From Planctomycetaceae bacterium (GTDB taxonomy: Bacteria; Planctomycetota; Planctomycetia; Pirellulales; Thermoguttaceae), in assembly GCA_004556055.1 (NCBI GenBank), contig SFIW01000012.1, forward strand, positions 1 to 50,002: a DNA stretch of 50,002 bases, read 5' to 3'. Shown here piece by piece: positions 1 to 8,632 of this stretch (positions are counted from its first letter, which is position 1; the number at the start of each line of letters is the position of its first letter). The notes beneath the pieces were generated by a model. That model worked only from the letters and a program-made list of their open reading frames with translations, had not been told where the DNA came from and ran no database searches. Both the position numbers and the translations under genes were made by a program.

Positions 1-1
1 T

Positions 2-319
2 ATCCTTCTTCCGTCTGTTTTTCGTCTTGGCGTTGAAAAAGGACGGGTGATCTATTATGCAGTGCTGATTTTGGTTGCATCACTTTTTGGAATCCTTGGA
101 TTTATGGAGGAAGAGTTTGCCGAAATGGGAAGCCCCGAAGATTATCAAGCGGCCATGGAGTATTTCCGCGCGTTAGGAGACGAAGGGGTGTTTAAGACTT
201 TTTGCGAGGCGGTTCAAAAGGATGAGGATTGGAACCAGGAAAAGAGCGTTCCATTCAGTACGTTTCAATCGGTTTGTTTTCATGTCGAAGACAGTCGGAA
301 AGAGTCTAGCAACAATTGA
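2..319 (+). CDS. ABC-2-type transporter permease, C-terminal fragment
   Basis: The reading frame is open from base 2 to a TGA at 317-319, so this is the 3' end of a gene that starts before the window. The GTG at 47 is probably not the true start, because coding-like sequence continues upstream of it. The first residues read LPSVFRLGVEKGRVIYYAVL. This resembles the last part of ABC-2-type permeases of the ABC2_membrane_5 kind, where an F-G-V-E-K-G-R motif precedes a late membrane helix. One hydrophobic helix follows (AVLILVASLFGILGF), then an acidic, soluble tail of about 75 residues. Such permeases pair with an ABC ATPase, which would lie outside the window. The tail is longer than I would expect for that family. 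The family call rests on one motif and is tentative. Confidence 0.5.
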   Translation: MLLPSVFRLGVEKGRVIYYAVLILVASLFGILGFMEEEFAEMGSPEDYQAAMEYFRALGDEGVFKTFCEAVQKDEDWNQEKSVPFSTFQSVCFHVEDSRKESSNN

Positions 320-327
320 GTTCTGAG

Positions 328-372
328 AAGAGTCGGTTTTGATTTGTTTGCGTCAATACCGACTCTTTTTGG
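328..372 (+). terminator. Intrinsic terminator after the ABC-2 permease fragment
   Basis: A perfect 10-bp inverted repeat (328-337 AAGAGTCGGT with 358-367) around a 20-nt loop runs into a T tract. It sits 9 nt after the stop codon. Confidence 0.7.
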
Positions 373-604
373 TGAAAAAGGCTTTTGAAGAAGATATTGA
401 GATCTTTATGAACGCTATTTCTACAGCCTCGACGTAATTCTAATATTTTCTCTGCCAAATATGCGACTGCCGTCTATAATAACTACTCGTTTGTGGGAAC
501 GCGCGGTCTTTTTCCAATAATATTAGTCGTTCCATTGGGAAAAGAGCTAACCAGAGGGACACACTTTCTCAACACGATAATAGACGACTTTTTTCAATGG
601 CTTC

Positions 605-1054
605 ATGATACAAAAGCGCATCAGAGATAATGGTGAGATGATGGCGATCGTCTATGCGATCTTGTCCGCGTTTTTTGCGGCGTTGACTTCAATTCTTGCA
701 AAGATAGGGATCGACGGAGTCAATTCGAATTTGGCGACCGCTATTCGAACGACTGTCGTTCTTTTTATGGCGTGGTTTGTTGCGTACGTCGTTGGATCTC
801 AGGGAGAGATCGCGCATTTGAGTCGGAAAAATTGGATTTTTTTGATCCTTTCCGGCTTGGCGACGGGCGCATCATGGCTTTTTTACTACCGAGCGATTCA
901 AATGGGAGAGGTTCATAAAGTAACGGCGATCGACAAACTCAGCGTCGTCTTAACGTTTCTCATGGCGTTCCTATTTCTTCAAGAAACTCCCAACGTTAAG
1001 AGCGTCGTTGGTTGCATTTTGATAACGCTGGGGTGCGCGGCGATGATTCTCTAA
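605..1054 (+). CDS. EamA-family (DMT) transporter, single four-helix domain
   Basis: This is a half-size drug/metabolite-superfamily membrane protein. About 137-149 residues form four hydrophobic helices and one EamA repeat, whereas typical EamA transporters have two repeats in about 300 residues. Single-repeat members are known and are thought to work as dimers. Visible features are the opening AILSAFFAALTSILAKIGIDG and a closing helix SVVGCILITLGCAAMIL. The substrate cannot be read from the sequence. The start is uncertain: ATG 605 gives an extra polar dozen residues, while ATG 638 or 641 begins directly at the first helix and is more like family members. No strong Shine-Dalgarno sequence separates these options. 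A TATAAT at 475-480 could be a -10 box, but the -35 is poor. The gene converges on the porin gene and shares its terminator. Confidence 0.8.
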   Translation: MIQKRIRDNGEMMAIVYAILSAFFAALTSILAKIGIDGVNSNLATAIRTTVVLFMAWFVAYVVGSQGEIAHLSRKNWIFLILSGLATGASWLFYYRAIQMGEVHKVTAIDKLSVVLTFLMAFLFLQETPNVKSVVGCILITLGCAAMIL

Positions 1055-1061
1055 AATAAAA

Positions 1062-1085
1062 AAGACGCGAGATAACTCGCGTCTT
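1062..1085. terminator. Bidirectional intrinsic terminator between the EamA and porin genes
   Basis: A perfect 10-bp stem (1062-1071 AAGACGCGAG with 1076-1085) has a 4-nt loop. An A tract lies on its left and T-rich sequence on its right, so it can serve both convergent genes. Confidence 0.75.
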
Positions 1086-1107
1086 CGAATTTTGGACGTC
1101 GTAATGA

Positions 1108-2328
1108 TTAGAAAAGGACTCCGAACCCAACCGCGCCGGTGACTCCATTATCTTCAGCCCCGAGTTCGTCGACCCAGTCGTAACGAATTTCAGGAAGGAT
1201 GAACATATTTTCCATCGGCATATAGTTGATGGAGTAGGTTATGTCGTGATAATTACCCTTGCTTTCTTTTTCGATCCCATCAAGGTTTCCGTCTCCTTCA
1301 AGCTGTTGCGTGTAATATTCGTAACGCAAGTTGCTGGAGAAGTTGTCGGTATGTTTGTAGGTGAGATAATTAGCGAGTCCGAATTGGCTGTAACGCTGAG
1401 TGCGCGTCGCGCGATCTTCCATCGTGCCGTAGTTCGTTGTAAAGGAGTAGGATAGTTTGTCGGAGAGTCCGAGATTGACGGTGACGGACTGCAGGTATTC
1501 GTTTTGATCGCCGATTGAAGCGCCGCCGAGGTCGTAATATCCGAAGCTCTGAGCGGTACGATCCGCTCCTAGCGCGCTATGAACTTGCATAAGTTCGCCA
1601 GCGTAACTGACGGAGAGATTTTCGTCAAGATTAAGAGTGGCGCCGAAGAGGAACCCCGTGTCGCCAAAATTATTGCCGAAGCTGTTGTCGCTACCCGCAA
1701 CAAGACCAACGCTCAATTCGAGAGCGTCTTCCGGCGCCCATGTTAAGAGTCCGCCAGAGTGCGTCAACGGCTCATGATCGTACATGTTGGTGTGGGTAAG
1801 GAAATTGTCTGCGCTCGCGTCGAGAGGTTCGAAGCCGAGAATCGTACCAAACTTACCGATTTTTGCGGAGAGTTTTCCCATGCCGACTTCGGCATAGGCC
1901 TGAAAAATGGAGGCGGCGTATCCGTCGCCAGTCACGCCCCATTTTCCATCAAAACCGCCGTCGCCGAAGCACTGACCGTTCATCGTTCCGAAGAGCGCGT
2001 CGATTTGATAGCCTAGATCAAAGGGACGATTCGAGTCGATCGATTTATGGGCGGTCAACCAGGCTTGAGCCAACGCTGCGTCGGTTCCTTTGTAACCGTC
2101 CATCCAATATCCGACGACGTTTCCGCTCAACCATTTTTCCGGTTCTTCAACAGCGGCCTCTTCTGGGATTGCTTCGGCAGCGACTTCCTGCGTGTAAGAA
2201 GGCATTGCGCTCGCAACGATCGGTTTGGCAGGCGCGCCGTTGAGATAGTCTAGGTCAACGGCGGAGGCTGCGGCACCTCCAAAAAGAACCGAACAAAGCA
2301 AAGGTGTAATACAAGCTAATTTTTTCAT
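1108..2328 (-). CDS. Outer-membrane beta-barrel porin (BBP2-like)
   Basis: The protein has 406 residues. It starts with a Sec signal peptide (MKKLACITPLLCSVLFGGAAASA, cleavage near residue 23), followed by a short Ala/Glu/Pro-rich linker to about residue 65. The rest alternates short amphipathic strands rich in Gly, Tyr and Asn (for example VSYAGELMQV, SNLRYEYYT, ILPEIRYDWV) and ends in a C-terminal Phe, as outer-membrane barrels usually do. The pattern, with LSAKIGKFGTILGFE in the first third and paired strands after it, fits the putative beta-barrel porin-2 (BBP2) family, which is common in planctomycetes. The role would be diffusion of small solutes across the outer membrane; the substrate is unknown. 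The gene is monocistronic, ending at the shared terminator at 1062-1085. Confidence 0.75.
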   Translation of the reverse strand: MKKLACITPLLCSVLFGGAAASAVDLDYLNGAPAKPIVASAMPSYTQEVAAEAIPEEAAVEEPEKWLSGNVVGYWMDGYKGTDAALAQAWLTAHKSIDSNRPFDLGYQIDALFGTMNGQCFGDGGFDGKWGVTGDGYAASIFQAYAEVGMGKLSAKIGKFGTILGFEPLDASADNFLTHTNMYDHEPLTHSGGLLTWAPEDALELSVGLVAGSDNSFGNNFGDTGFLFGATLNLDENLSVSYAGELMQVHSALGADRTAQSFGYYDLGGASIGDQNEYLQSVTVNLGLSDKLSYSFTTNYGTMEDRATRTQRYSQFGLANYLTYKHTDNFSSNLRYEYYTQQLEGDGNLDGIEKESKGNYHDITYSINYMPMENMFILPEIRYDWVDELGAEDNGVTGAVGFGVLF

Positions 2329-2633
2329 TCCATGACGCCTTAAAACATCCGTGATTCAATAACAGGCGTTGACCCGACGTCGTTCGCCTAAGTCTGTGTG
2401 GGAAACTTCTGGTGCCTATATCGGAGGACAAGGACTTCAACGCACACTCTTTTTTTGAGAAAAAAAGGAATGAATTTTTAGAACTTTTGATTGCGACGGT
2501 TGGACAAAATAGAGGAAATGTGAATTATAGTGAATGTCGTTGACGTTTTCTTTACGTCTTACTATAATCTTCCTTGTTGGGGAGTTCCCCGTTATATCAT
2601 GTTTGCTAAACTTGCAGCGCTTTTTGAGAAGCT
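2329..2633. other. Divergent intergenic region between the porin and NhaC genes
   Basis: About 305 bases lie between two divergent starts. The + strand carries the promoter at 2540-2568. On the - strand I cannot identify a convincing promoter for the porin. Bases 2445-2480 are A/T-rich homopolymer runs. Confidence 0.5.
2540..2568 (+). promoter_or_regulatory. Sigma70-like promoter of the NhaC gene
   Basis: TTGACG at 2540-2545 and a perfect TATAAT at 2563-2568 are separated by 17 nt. Transcription would start near 2575, giving a leader of about 60 nt. Confidence 0.65.
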
Positions 2634-4400
2634 ATGAAACGCGTAATTCACGTCGGTTGCTATTTTTTTATCCTCCTCTTATTGGCGTTGGCGTCTTTTA
2701 CGTCGACATATTGTGAAAGTTCTTTTTTTTCGCCTACAGGTATTTGGTCGGTTCTTCCGCCTTTAGTTGCAATTGTGCTAGCGTTTTTGACCCGCAACGT
2801 GATCGTTTCTCTTTTAACGGGGGTTTTTTGCGCGTCGTATTTGCTTGCTCTTGACTCTCATGGTCCGATTGATTCGATTCCTCATTGTTTTTTTACGGCG
2901 ACTGAACATATGCGCGCGGCTGCGGCGAAGCCGTGGAATAGCGGTGTTCTTCTTCAGTGTGCGACAATAGGCGGACTTGTCGGTCTCATCACGCGTAGCG
3001 GGGGAGTCCGCGCAGTGGCGGAGTACCTCGCGAAGTTCGCGCGCGGACCGGTTTCTTCTCAGATCGTGTCGTGGTTTTTAGGATTCTTAATCTTTTTTGA
3101 CGACTATGCAAACGTCCAGATTCGCGGACCAATCATGCGTCCTCTAATGGATCGAAGCGGCACGTCGCGAGAGAAATTTGCGTTTATTCTCGATTCCACG
3201 GCGGCGCCGATCGCGGGGATTGCGCTAATTTCGACGTGGATAGGAACAGAGATATCGTATATTCGCACGGGGCTTGCGGACGCAGGGATCGAAAATATTT
3301 CGGCATATACGCTCTTTGTAGAGTCGATTCCTTACCGTTTCTATAATCTTTTGACGCTCGTGTTTGTATTAGGCACGGCGCTAACTCTTCGTGAATTTGG
3401 CCCCATGCGCCGCGCGGAGGTTCTTGCTCGAAAAGGTTTCCTTCGAGAGATGGATTCGCGTTTAATTCGTCGAGAAGAGGCAGAAAACGCGGCGGTAGAC
3501 GGCAGCGATACCGCCGAGTCGGTGGAAAGTACGAGACCGCGCTCTCTTATGCGCGAGTCGATGTTTGCGATCATTCCGCTTCTTTCTCTCGTCGTCGCCT
3601 CCTTCGTTTGCTTTTATTTTTCGGGACGTTCGGCGATTCTTTCGGGAGAGGACACGGCGAAAATAGCGACGGCTCGGGAATTCAATTTCGATTCATTTCG
3701 CGCGTGTATCGGCGAGGCGGACGCGTCGATCGCTCTCTTTCAGGCGGCTCTCTTTGCGTGCGTCGCGTCCTTCCTTATGTGCGTGGCGAGCGGTAAATTG
3801 ACGGCGAGTCAGGCGTCGCAGGCGTGGCTTTCCGGCGTGAAGTCGCTCTGCTTTACGTTCGTTATTTTGATTCTAGCGTGGAGTTTGTCCGCTTGCATTA
3901 GCAAGAGCGGTCTAGGAACGGCAAATTTCCTTGTGACGTCGTTATCCTCCAATACTCCAACGTTTATTCTCCCCTCGTTTATTTTCGTGCTTGCGGCGAT
4001 TGTTTCCTTTGCGACTGGAACCTCGTATGGAACGATGGCAATTATCACGCCGTTGGCGATTCCGTTCGCGCACGAGCTTCTTCCCGGCAATCACGCGTAT
4101 CTTGTCGCGGCGACGAGCGCCGTGCTCACCGGCGCGATTTTCGGAGATCATTGCTCTCCTATCTCCGATACGACGATCCTTTCCTCGACGAGCGCGCGTT
4201 GCGGACTTCTCGAACACGTCTCGACTCAGCTCGGATACGCGCTGTGGGTCGCGGGGATTTCCATCGTCTTCGGATTCTTGCCCGTGGGACTGGGCGTCAG
4301 CCTGAAAATTGCGTTGCCCGTGTCTCTCGTCGCCTGTTTGGCGCTGATCTTCATCTTAGGACGCAAAGTCCCCGCGAAGATCAACGACGAACAAGAATAA
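2634..4400 (+). CDS. NhaC-family Na+/H+ (or organic-acid) antiporter
   Basis: A 588-residue polytopic inner-membrane protein. It opens with a hydrophobic segment and then WSVLPPLVAIVLAFLTRNVIVSLLTGVF, the usual NhaC-family opening. It contains FFDDYANVQIRGPIMRPLMD, where conserved acidic residues lie next to a broken helix. It also has ILDSTAAPIAGIALISTWIG and, near the C-terminus, AIFGDHCSPISDTTILSS. These are diagnostic of NhaC/YuiF-type antiporters. A polar loop of roughly 60 residues (about 258-305) joins the two helix bundles, and a second soluble loop lies at about 325-360. Family members exchange Na+ for H+ or, in some cases, malate or lactate; the substrate here is not determinable. 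The gene has its own promoter and a strong terminator. Confidence 0.88.
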   Translation: MKRVIHVGCYFFILLLLALASFTSTYCESSFFSPTGIWSVLPPLVAIVLAFLTRNVIVSLLTGVFCASYLLALDSHGPIDSIPHCFFTATEHMRAAAAKPWNSGVLLQCATIGGLVGLITRSGGVRAVAEYLAKFARGPVSSQIVSWFLGFLIFFDDYANVQIRGPIMRPLMDRSGTSREKFAFILDSTAAPIAGIALISTWIGTEISYIRTGLADAGIENISAYTLFVESIPYRFYNLLTLVFVLGTALTLREFGPMRRAEVLARKGFLREMDSRLIRREEAENAAVDGSDTAESVESTRPRSLMRESMFAIIPLLSLVVASFVCFYFSGRSAILSGEDTAKIATAREFNFDSFRACIGEADASIALFQAALFACVASFLMCVASGKLTASQASQAWLSGVKSLCFTFVILILAWSLSACISKSGLGTANFLVTSLSSNTPTFILPSFIFVLAAIVSFATGTSYGTMAIITPLAIPFAHELLPGNHAYLVAATSAVLTGAIFGDHCSPISDTTILSSTSARCGLLEHVSTQLGYALWVAGISIVFGFLPVGLGVSLKIALPVSLVACLALIFILGRKVPAKINDEQE

Positions 4401-4414
4401 AGCTCATAAAAAAG

Positions 4415-4450
4415 GCCCCGACGACTTTGAGCTGTCGTCGGGGCGTTCTT
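4415..4450. terminator. Intrinsic terminator between the NhaC and oxidoreductase genes
   Basis: A perfect 11-bp GC-rich stem (4415-4425 with 4434-4444, GCCCCGACGAC) has an 8-nt loop, with an A tract before it and TTCTTTTT after it. It lies between convergent genes and works in both directions. Confidence 0.85.
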
Positions 4451-4460
4451 TTTCAATGGA

Positions 4461-5708
4461 TCACTGCGCGTAGTGAGGCACCTTGAGAGTTTCGCCGTCT
4501 TTGAGGACGGAAAGGTGCGCGTAATATCCGGGCATAGTCATATTGAGCGCGTCGGCGATTCCCACGCGGGTCGGTTGATCTTTAAGAATCGCGTCGACAA
4601 AATCGCAGCAGAGGTATCCGTGAGAACCTCCGTGGCTTCCCGCAGCGACGCCCGGCGGTAACGCAGGTTTTTTAATCGAGTTTCCGAGCGAGTTGACGAC
4701 CTTTACTGCGTCGGAAACGCCGGTAAAGGCTTCCTCAACGGGACGATAAGTCGCGTCAAAGCCGCCGAGTTCACCGCGGACGCGCCCCGCTTCGAGATAG
4801 ATTCCGTGACAATGGCAACACATCATGCGCGAGATACCTTCTTCTTCCGTTCGAAGTAGGGCGATTTCACCGACGAGTTTGTTAGGATCGGCGCCGGGGA
4901 ATCGATTGTATACGGGCTGCGCGCTTACTTCCGTAAACGCCTTGTGGGTGACTCCGACATAATAGGCTGTCGCATGCGTCGGATACCAAAGGGGGAAGCC
5001 GTTTTTACGCCAGTCTTTGTACGAGGGATAGGACGGGGCGTTTGGCTCCTTGGTATGGCAATATTCGCCTTCGGAATAGACGATGCGCCCAAATCCTCCC
5101 GCCTTATAGATCTTTTCCATCGCGTAGACGTCGTCGTGGAAAACGGAGGTTTCGAACATCGCGTATTTCAGGCCGCTGTTTTTCTTGACGGTTTCGTAGA
5201 GCTTATCGGCGTCGCTCGGGTCCCCATAGAAGACGGGGACGGCGTGGCAGACGTGCTTTCCGTGCTCAAGGCATAGGATTGCGTGACGGGCGTGAGAGGG
5301 GGCGTCGGTCGCGCAAAAGATCGCTTCGATCGAATCGTCTTTGACCATTTCTTCGAGAGAGGGGTATGTTTTCTCGCATTTAACGGCCTTGGCGAGTTCC
5401 GCGCATCGATCGGGGAAGAGATCGGAGACGGCGACGATTTCGACGTTTGGATGATTTTGGAATTCGAATTCAGCGGAGAATTTGCAGAACCCGTATCCGA
5501 CGAGGCCAACTCGAAGTTTACGGTCGGTGTAGGGCTGCCAAACGGAAGTGGCGTCGATTTGGGTATTCGTTTGATCGAATCCAGGAACCTTTTCGTCGGC
5601 ATTAGCGGAAGAGGTTATGAAATAAGGGGTCATCGTAGAGGCGGCAGCGGCGGTTAAGAAAGCGCGTCTATTGAGCTTTGTCACAGTTAAGTTCCTTATA
5701 ATTGTCAT
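4461..5708 (-). CDS. Tat-exported Gfo/Idh/MocA-family oxidoreductase
   Basis: The protein has 415 residues. The N-terminus carries a twin-arginine signal (NRRAFLTAAAAS, residues 13-24), so the folded protein is probably exported with its cofactor. A Rossmann fold follows (RVGLVGYGFCKFS, about residue 66 onward, then VEIVAVSDLFPDRC), and the C-terminal half is the alpha/beta dimerisation domain. Family members oxidise or reduce sugars with NAD(P). The usual catalytic E-K-P after G-K-H-V is absent: this protein reads GKHVCHAVPVFYGDP. It belongs to a planctomycete-type branch, and its activity may differ from standard dehydrogenases. It stands opposite the secreted lactonase, with which it could act in exported sugar-acid metabolism (inference). 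Confidence 0.82.
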   Translation of the reverse strand: MTIIRNLTVTKLNRRAFLTAAAASTMTPYFITSSANADEKVPGFDQTNTQIDATSVWQPYTDRKLRVGLVGYGFCKFSAEFEFQNHPNVEIVAVSDLFPDRCAELAKAVKCEKTYPSLEEMVKDDSIEAIFCATDAPSHARHAILCLEHGKHVCHAVPVFYGDPSDADKLYETVKKNSGLKYAMFETSVFHDDVYAMEKIYKAGGFGRIVYSEGEYCHTKEPNAPSYPSYKDWRKNGFPLWYPTHATAYYVGVTHKAFTEVSAQPVYNRFPGADPNKLVGEIALLRTEEEGISRMMCCHCHGIYLEAGRVRGELGGFDATYRPVEEAFTGVSDAVKVVNSLGNSIKKPALPPGVAAGSHGGSHGYLCCDFVDAILKDQPTRVGIADALNMTMPGYYAHLSVLKDGETLKVPHYAQ

Positions 5709-5723
5709 GTAAAAAATGAACGC

Positions 5724-5753
5724 TTTATAGAGAAATGGAACGATTGTTGTAAA
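5724..5753 (-). promoter_or_regulatory. Sigma70-like promoter of the Gfo/Idh/MocA gene
   Basis: On the minus strand TTTACA (5753-5748) is followed after 18 nt by TATAAA (5729-5724), about 15 nt before the ATG at 5708. The leader would be very short. Confidence 0.45.
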
Positions 5754-5833
5754 CCGTTTTTATCAGAAATGAAATCAAAAGTCAAGAGCGCGTCGAAAAT
5801 TAGGACGTCCCTTCACCCCTCTTTTCTCGGCGC

Positions 5834-5862
5834 TTGATTTTTCCGGTTGCGATTGATATGAT
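5834..5862 (+). promoter_or_regulatory. Sigma70-like promoter of the lactonase gene
   Basis: TTGATT (5834-5839), a 17-nt spacer, then TATGAT (5857-5862). It would start transcription about 50 nt before the ATG at 5919, which has an AGAGGAT ribosome site. Confidence 0.5.
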
Positions 5863-5918
5863 CGATAAATATTTATTGAAAGACTATTTTACAGATTCAG
5901 ACAGACAGAGGATATGTC

Positions 5919-7214
5919 ATGAGCTCAAATCGGCGGATAGCGACTTTTGTCTTTTCAGCGTTGGCGTTCGGTTTTACTTTTCTTGCGAACGCGCAAGGCG
6001 AAGAATATTGGGTCTATTTTGGAACTTCGACAGACAAGCCGACAGAAGAGATGAAAGAGGCGGGAATTCCGCAGTCGGAGGGGATTTACGTAGGGCGTTT
6101 TGATTCCGAAACGGGGCGAACGCGCGACGTTTCTCTTGCTCTTAAAGCGAAGTCGTCCGGATACCTTGCGACGACTCCGAGCAAAGGCGATCGGCTTTGG
6201 TTTGTCGGATCGCTCGACGGTACCGACGGTTGGGCGAACGCTTATTCGTGCGCGATCGATTCCGAGACTGGACGTCTGAGCGTTCTGAACGGCATGAGTA
6301 CGACGGGACAAGGCGTGTGTCATACGAGCGTGCGGGACGACGCGCGTTATTTGACGGCTGCGAATTACTCCAGCGGCGATTTCACCGTCTTTTCTTTAGA
6401 TTCGAATGGCGGGATCGAAAAGGTCACGGCAAAGTATGAAGGAAATGGAAACGGGCCGAATAAGCGTCGCCAGAGCCAACCGTACGGTCATTCTTCCTAT
6501 TTTGTCGAAACGGACGGCGTACAGCGCGTCTTCATGAGCGACCTTGGCTCTGATCGCATCTACATTGCGCGTCTCGACGAAGCGACCGGCGCGTTGACTC
6601 CCGATCCCGTCGTCGATCACCTTGCGCCCCCTGCGGGTTCCGGACCGCGCCATCTGGCGTTCGGAGTCGACGCCAAGGGACGGCAGCTCGTCTTTTCGAT
6701 CGACGAACTTTCCTCGACCGTGTCGGCATTCCGCGTGAATTTCAACGCGAAGGCTGGCGAAACGCCCGCCGAACGTTTGGGAACGTGGACGACAATCGAG
6801 GAGAAGTATCGTGAAAAATTGACGGACGAAGAAAGCCTTGTCGACGGAAAAGAGTACCTTTATGGGAATAAAACGGCGGCGATCGAGGTCGTCGAGCTTC
6901 CGAATGGCAAGCGCGTGTTGTATGCGAGTAATCGCGGTCAGAACAGCGTCGTCGTTTTCGACGCGGATCAGATCTTTGCGGGTAAGGAAGGAGCGGACTT
7001 ACCTATTCTTCAACGTATTTCGACGAACGGTCGTTTTCCCCGATTTTTCATGGTCGATCCGTCGCGCAACTGGCTCCTCGTGAGCAATAAGAAGTCGGGA
7101 ACGGTTTACGCGTACAAGATCGACCAAGAGACCGGTCTCCTCACGCTCTCCGCCGATGAACCGACGAAACTTGCATGGGTGATCGGCGGAGCGTTCGCGC
7201 CCGTGGGCAAGTGA
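5919..7214 (+). CDS. Secreted lactonase-family beta-propeller (6-phosphogluconolactonase-like)
   Basis: The protein has 431 residues with a Sec signal peptide (MSSNRRIATFVFSALAFGFTFLANA). The rest is a seven-bladed propeller of the Lactonase/YbhE type. The first blade reads WVYFGTSTDK, followed by GIYVGRFDSETG, and later blades show the repeated pattern of a short strand, then D-x-x-T-G (SETGRL, EATGALTPD, QETGLLTL). The conserved GPRHLAFG stands in the middle, with HTSVRDDARYLTAANYSSGDFTVF-type sequence before it. Family members hydrolyse sugar lactones such as 6-phosphogluconolactone. An exported enzyme is more likely to act on unphosphorylated lactones or another ring ester (inference). 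It is divergent from the Tat-exported oxidoreductase, whose product could be a lactone. Confidence 0.85.
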   Translation: MSSNRRIATFVFSALAFGFTFLANAQGEEYWVYFGTSTDKPTEEMKEAGIPQSEGIYVGRFDSETGRTRDVSLALKAKSSGYLATTPSKGDRLWFVGSLDGTDGWANAYSCAIDSETGRLSVLNGMSTTGQGVCHTSVRDDARYLTAANYSSGDFTVFSLDSNGGIEKVTAKYEGNGNGPNKRRQSQPYGHSSYFVETDGVQRVFMSDLGSDRIYIARLDEATGALTPDPVVDHLAPPAGSGPRHLAFGVDAKGRQLVFSIDELSSTVSAFRVNFNAKAGETPAERLGTWTTIEEKYREKLTDEESLVDGKEYLYGNKTAAIEVVELPNGKRVLYASNRGQNSVVVFDADQIFAGKEGADLPILQRISTNGRFPRFFMVDPSRNWLLVSNKKSGTVYAYKIDQETGLLTLSADEPTKLAWVIGGAFAPVGK

Positions 7215-7240
7215 ATTTTAGTTAGGGTAGTTTTTAAAGA

Positions 7241-7273
7241 AACGCCGCGAGTCTTTTGAACGCGGCGTTTTTA
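7241..7273 (+). terminator. Intrinsic terminator after the lactonase gene
   Basis: A 9-bp perfect stem (7241-7249 AACGCCGCG with 7261-7269) ends in a T tract, 27 nt after the stop codon. Confidence 0.8.
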
Positions 7274-7375
7274 TATTGCCAGGGGTTTTTAGCTGGCGAT
7301 TGAGGGTTAGAATCTTGTGTAAAGGGCGCTCGAAGAGGCCTAAACTCAGATAATCGCATAGCGAGAAAGGGGAGA

Positions 7376-8590
7376 GTGCGTTCTGTGGAGACTAAGAACG
7401 ATGGAGCGCGTTACAGCGACGTTTTTTTGCGTCTTGACGCGTTGAAGGAGCCGGGAGAGGGGCGCGAGTTGACGAAGAGTCGCGAGCGAGCGGCGATTGC
7501 GGCGCAATCGGACGATCCGGTCTATTTAGGCGCAGGGTATTACGACCATTTGATTCCGACGCAGGCGGAGCGCCTTGTTGCGGAGATAGAGTTTCATCGT
7601 CAAAGTTCGCGTTTGAGCGCGTTGATCGGACGCGATTTTGAGGACGCGTTGAACGGTTGCAACGCTGCGGTTCGTCGACTTACGGGGGCTTCTCACGCGG
7701 AGATTTCAGTCTATTGCGGTGGAAGCGCGTTATGTCGCGGAGCGACGTTGGCGTCACGAGCGACTGGGCGGCGACTCATTCTGGCGTCGGAATCGCTTGG
7801 CGCCCCCCGACTTGCAGAGCTTCGCGCGGCGGCGAGCGCCGCGTCTCTCGAAGTCCGGGCGGTGGAGTCGCGCAACGGTCTTGTCGACATAAACGCGTTA
7901 CGTAAGACGCTGTATACGGAAGGGGATCGCGTAGCGGCGACGATCGTTGGATATCCGAATTTTTATGGTCTTTTAGAACGTTTAGGTCAGATTTCCGAGT
8001 CGGTCAAGGCGATCGGAGCGCTCTTAATGTTGACGGTGGATCCTGTCGCGCTCGCCGCGTTGCGTTCTCCTGCGGATTGGGGCGCGGACATAACGGTGTG
8101 CGACGCTCACACGGCGCCGATTCATTCGTCGGAAGGGGATGCGCGTCTTGGTTTTATCGCGTGTTCAGACTACTTTTTTAAGGCGACAAGCTCGGTCGAC
8201 GTTTTCCGAACGCTTCGCGACGACGAGATGAAGGGCGCGCGCATGCGAGGGGCGTTGCGAACGCTCGCGCATCTTGCGTATACTGAGCCGCAGGAACTAC
8301 GTCGCGTATCGGAACGCTCGCGACGCGCGGCGCAATATGCGCGTCAGTCCCTCTTGAAAGCAGGGTTTCGTTTTCAACATGAGGCGCCTTTTTGGCGTGA
8401 GTTTGCCGTGAAGACGCGCGATCCGAAGGGGATGCTCGCATATCTTGACAAGTGGGGAATCGTCGGGGGGTACGAGCTCCCAGACGGCATTCTTCTGGCT
8501 TTTACGGAAAAGAGAAGCGTAGACGAGATCGACGAACTCGTCTACTTCATGAAGCGTTTCGAATTCGAAGAGGGGCGCGAGTCTTCATGA
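7376..8590 (+). CDS. Glycine dehydrogenase subunit 1 (GcvPA)-like protein, orphan
   Basis: The 404 residues have the fold-type I PLP architecture of the alpha (non-PLP-lysine) subunit of the two-part glycine decarboxylase P-protein. The best match is YLGAGYYDHLIPTQ (about residues 50-63), equal to the family's F-L-G-A-G-x-Y-D-H-x-I-P, followed by LTGASHAEISVYCGGSALCRGA. The segment after the first motif, where GcvPA proteins normally have Y-T-P-Y-Q-P-E, is instead RQSSRLSALIGRD. No GcvPB, GcvH or GcvT lies nearby. The protein is about 40 residues shorter than usual, mainly at the N-terminus. It may be a diverged paralogue with another role. The start GTG 7376 follows AAAGGGGAGA closely; GTG 7385 is also possible. 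It is probably cotranscribed with the HAD gene 42 nt downstream. Confidence 0.68.
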   Translation: MRSVETKNDGARYSDVFLRLDALKEPGEGRELTKSRERAAIAAQSDDPVYLGAGYYDHLIPTQAERLVAEIEFHRQSSRLSALIGRDFEDALNGCNAAVRRLTGASHAEISVYCGGSALCRGATLASRATGRRLILASESLGAPRLAELRAAASAASLEVRAVESRNGLVDINALRKTLYTEGDRVAATIVGYPNFYGLLERLGQISESVKAIGALLMLTVDPVALAALRSPADWGADITVCDAHTAPIHSSEGDARLGFIACSDYFFKATSSVDVFRTLRDDEMKGARMRGALRTLAHLAYTEPQELRRVSERSRRAAQYARQSLLKAGFRFQHEAPFWREFAVKTRDPKGMLAYLDKWGIVGGYELPDGILLAFTEKRSVDEIDELVYFMKRFEFEEGRESS

Positions 8591-8632
8591 ACTCGCGTTT
8601 GTAAATCGTTTATTAGGAAGGACGAAGAAGAG

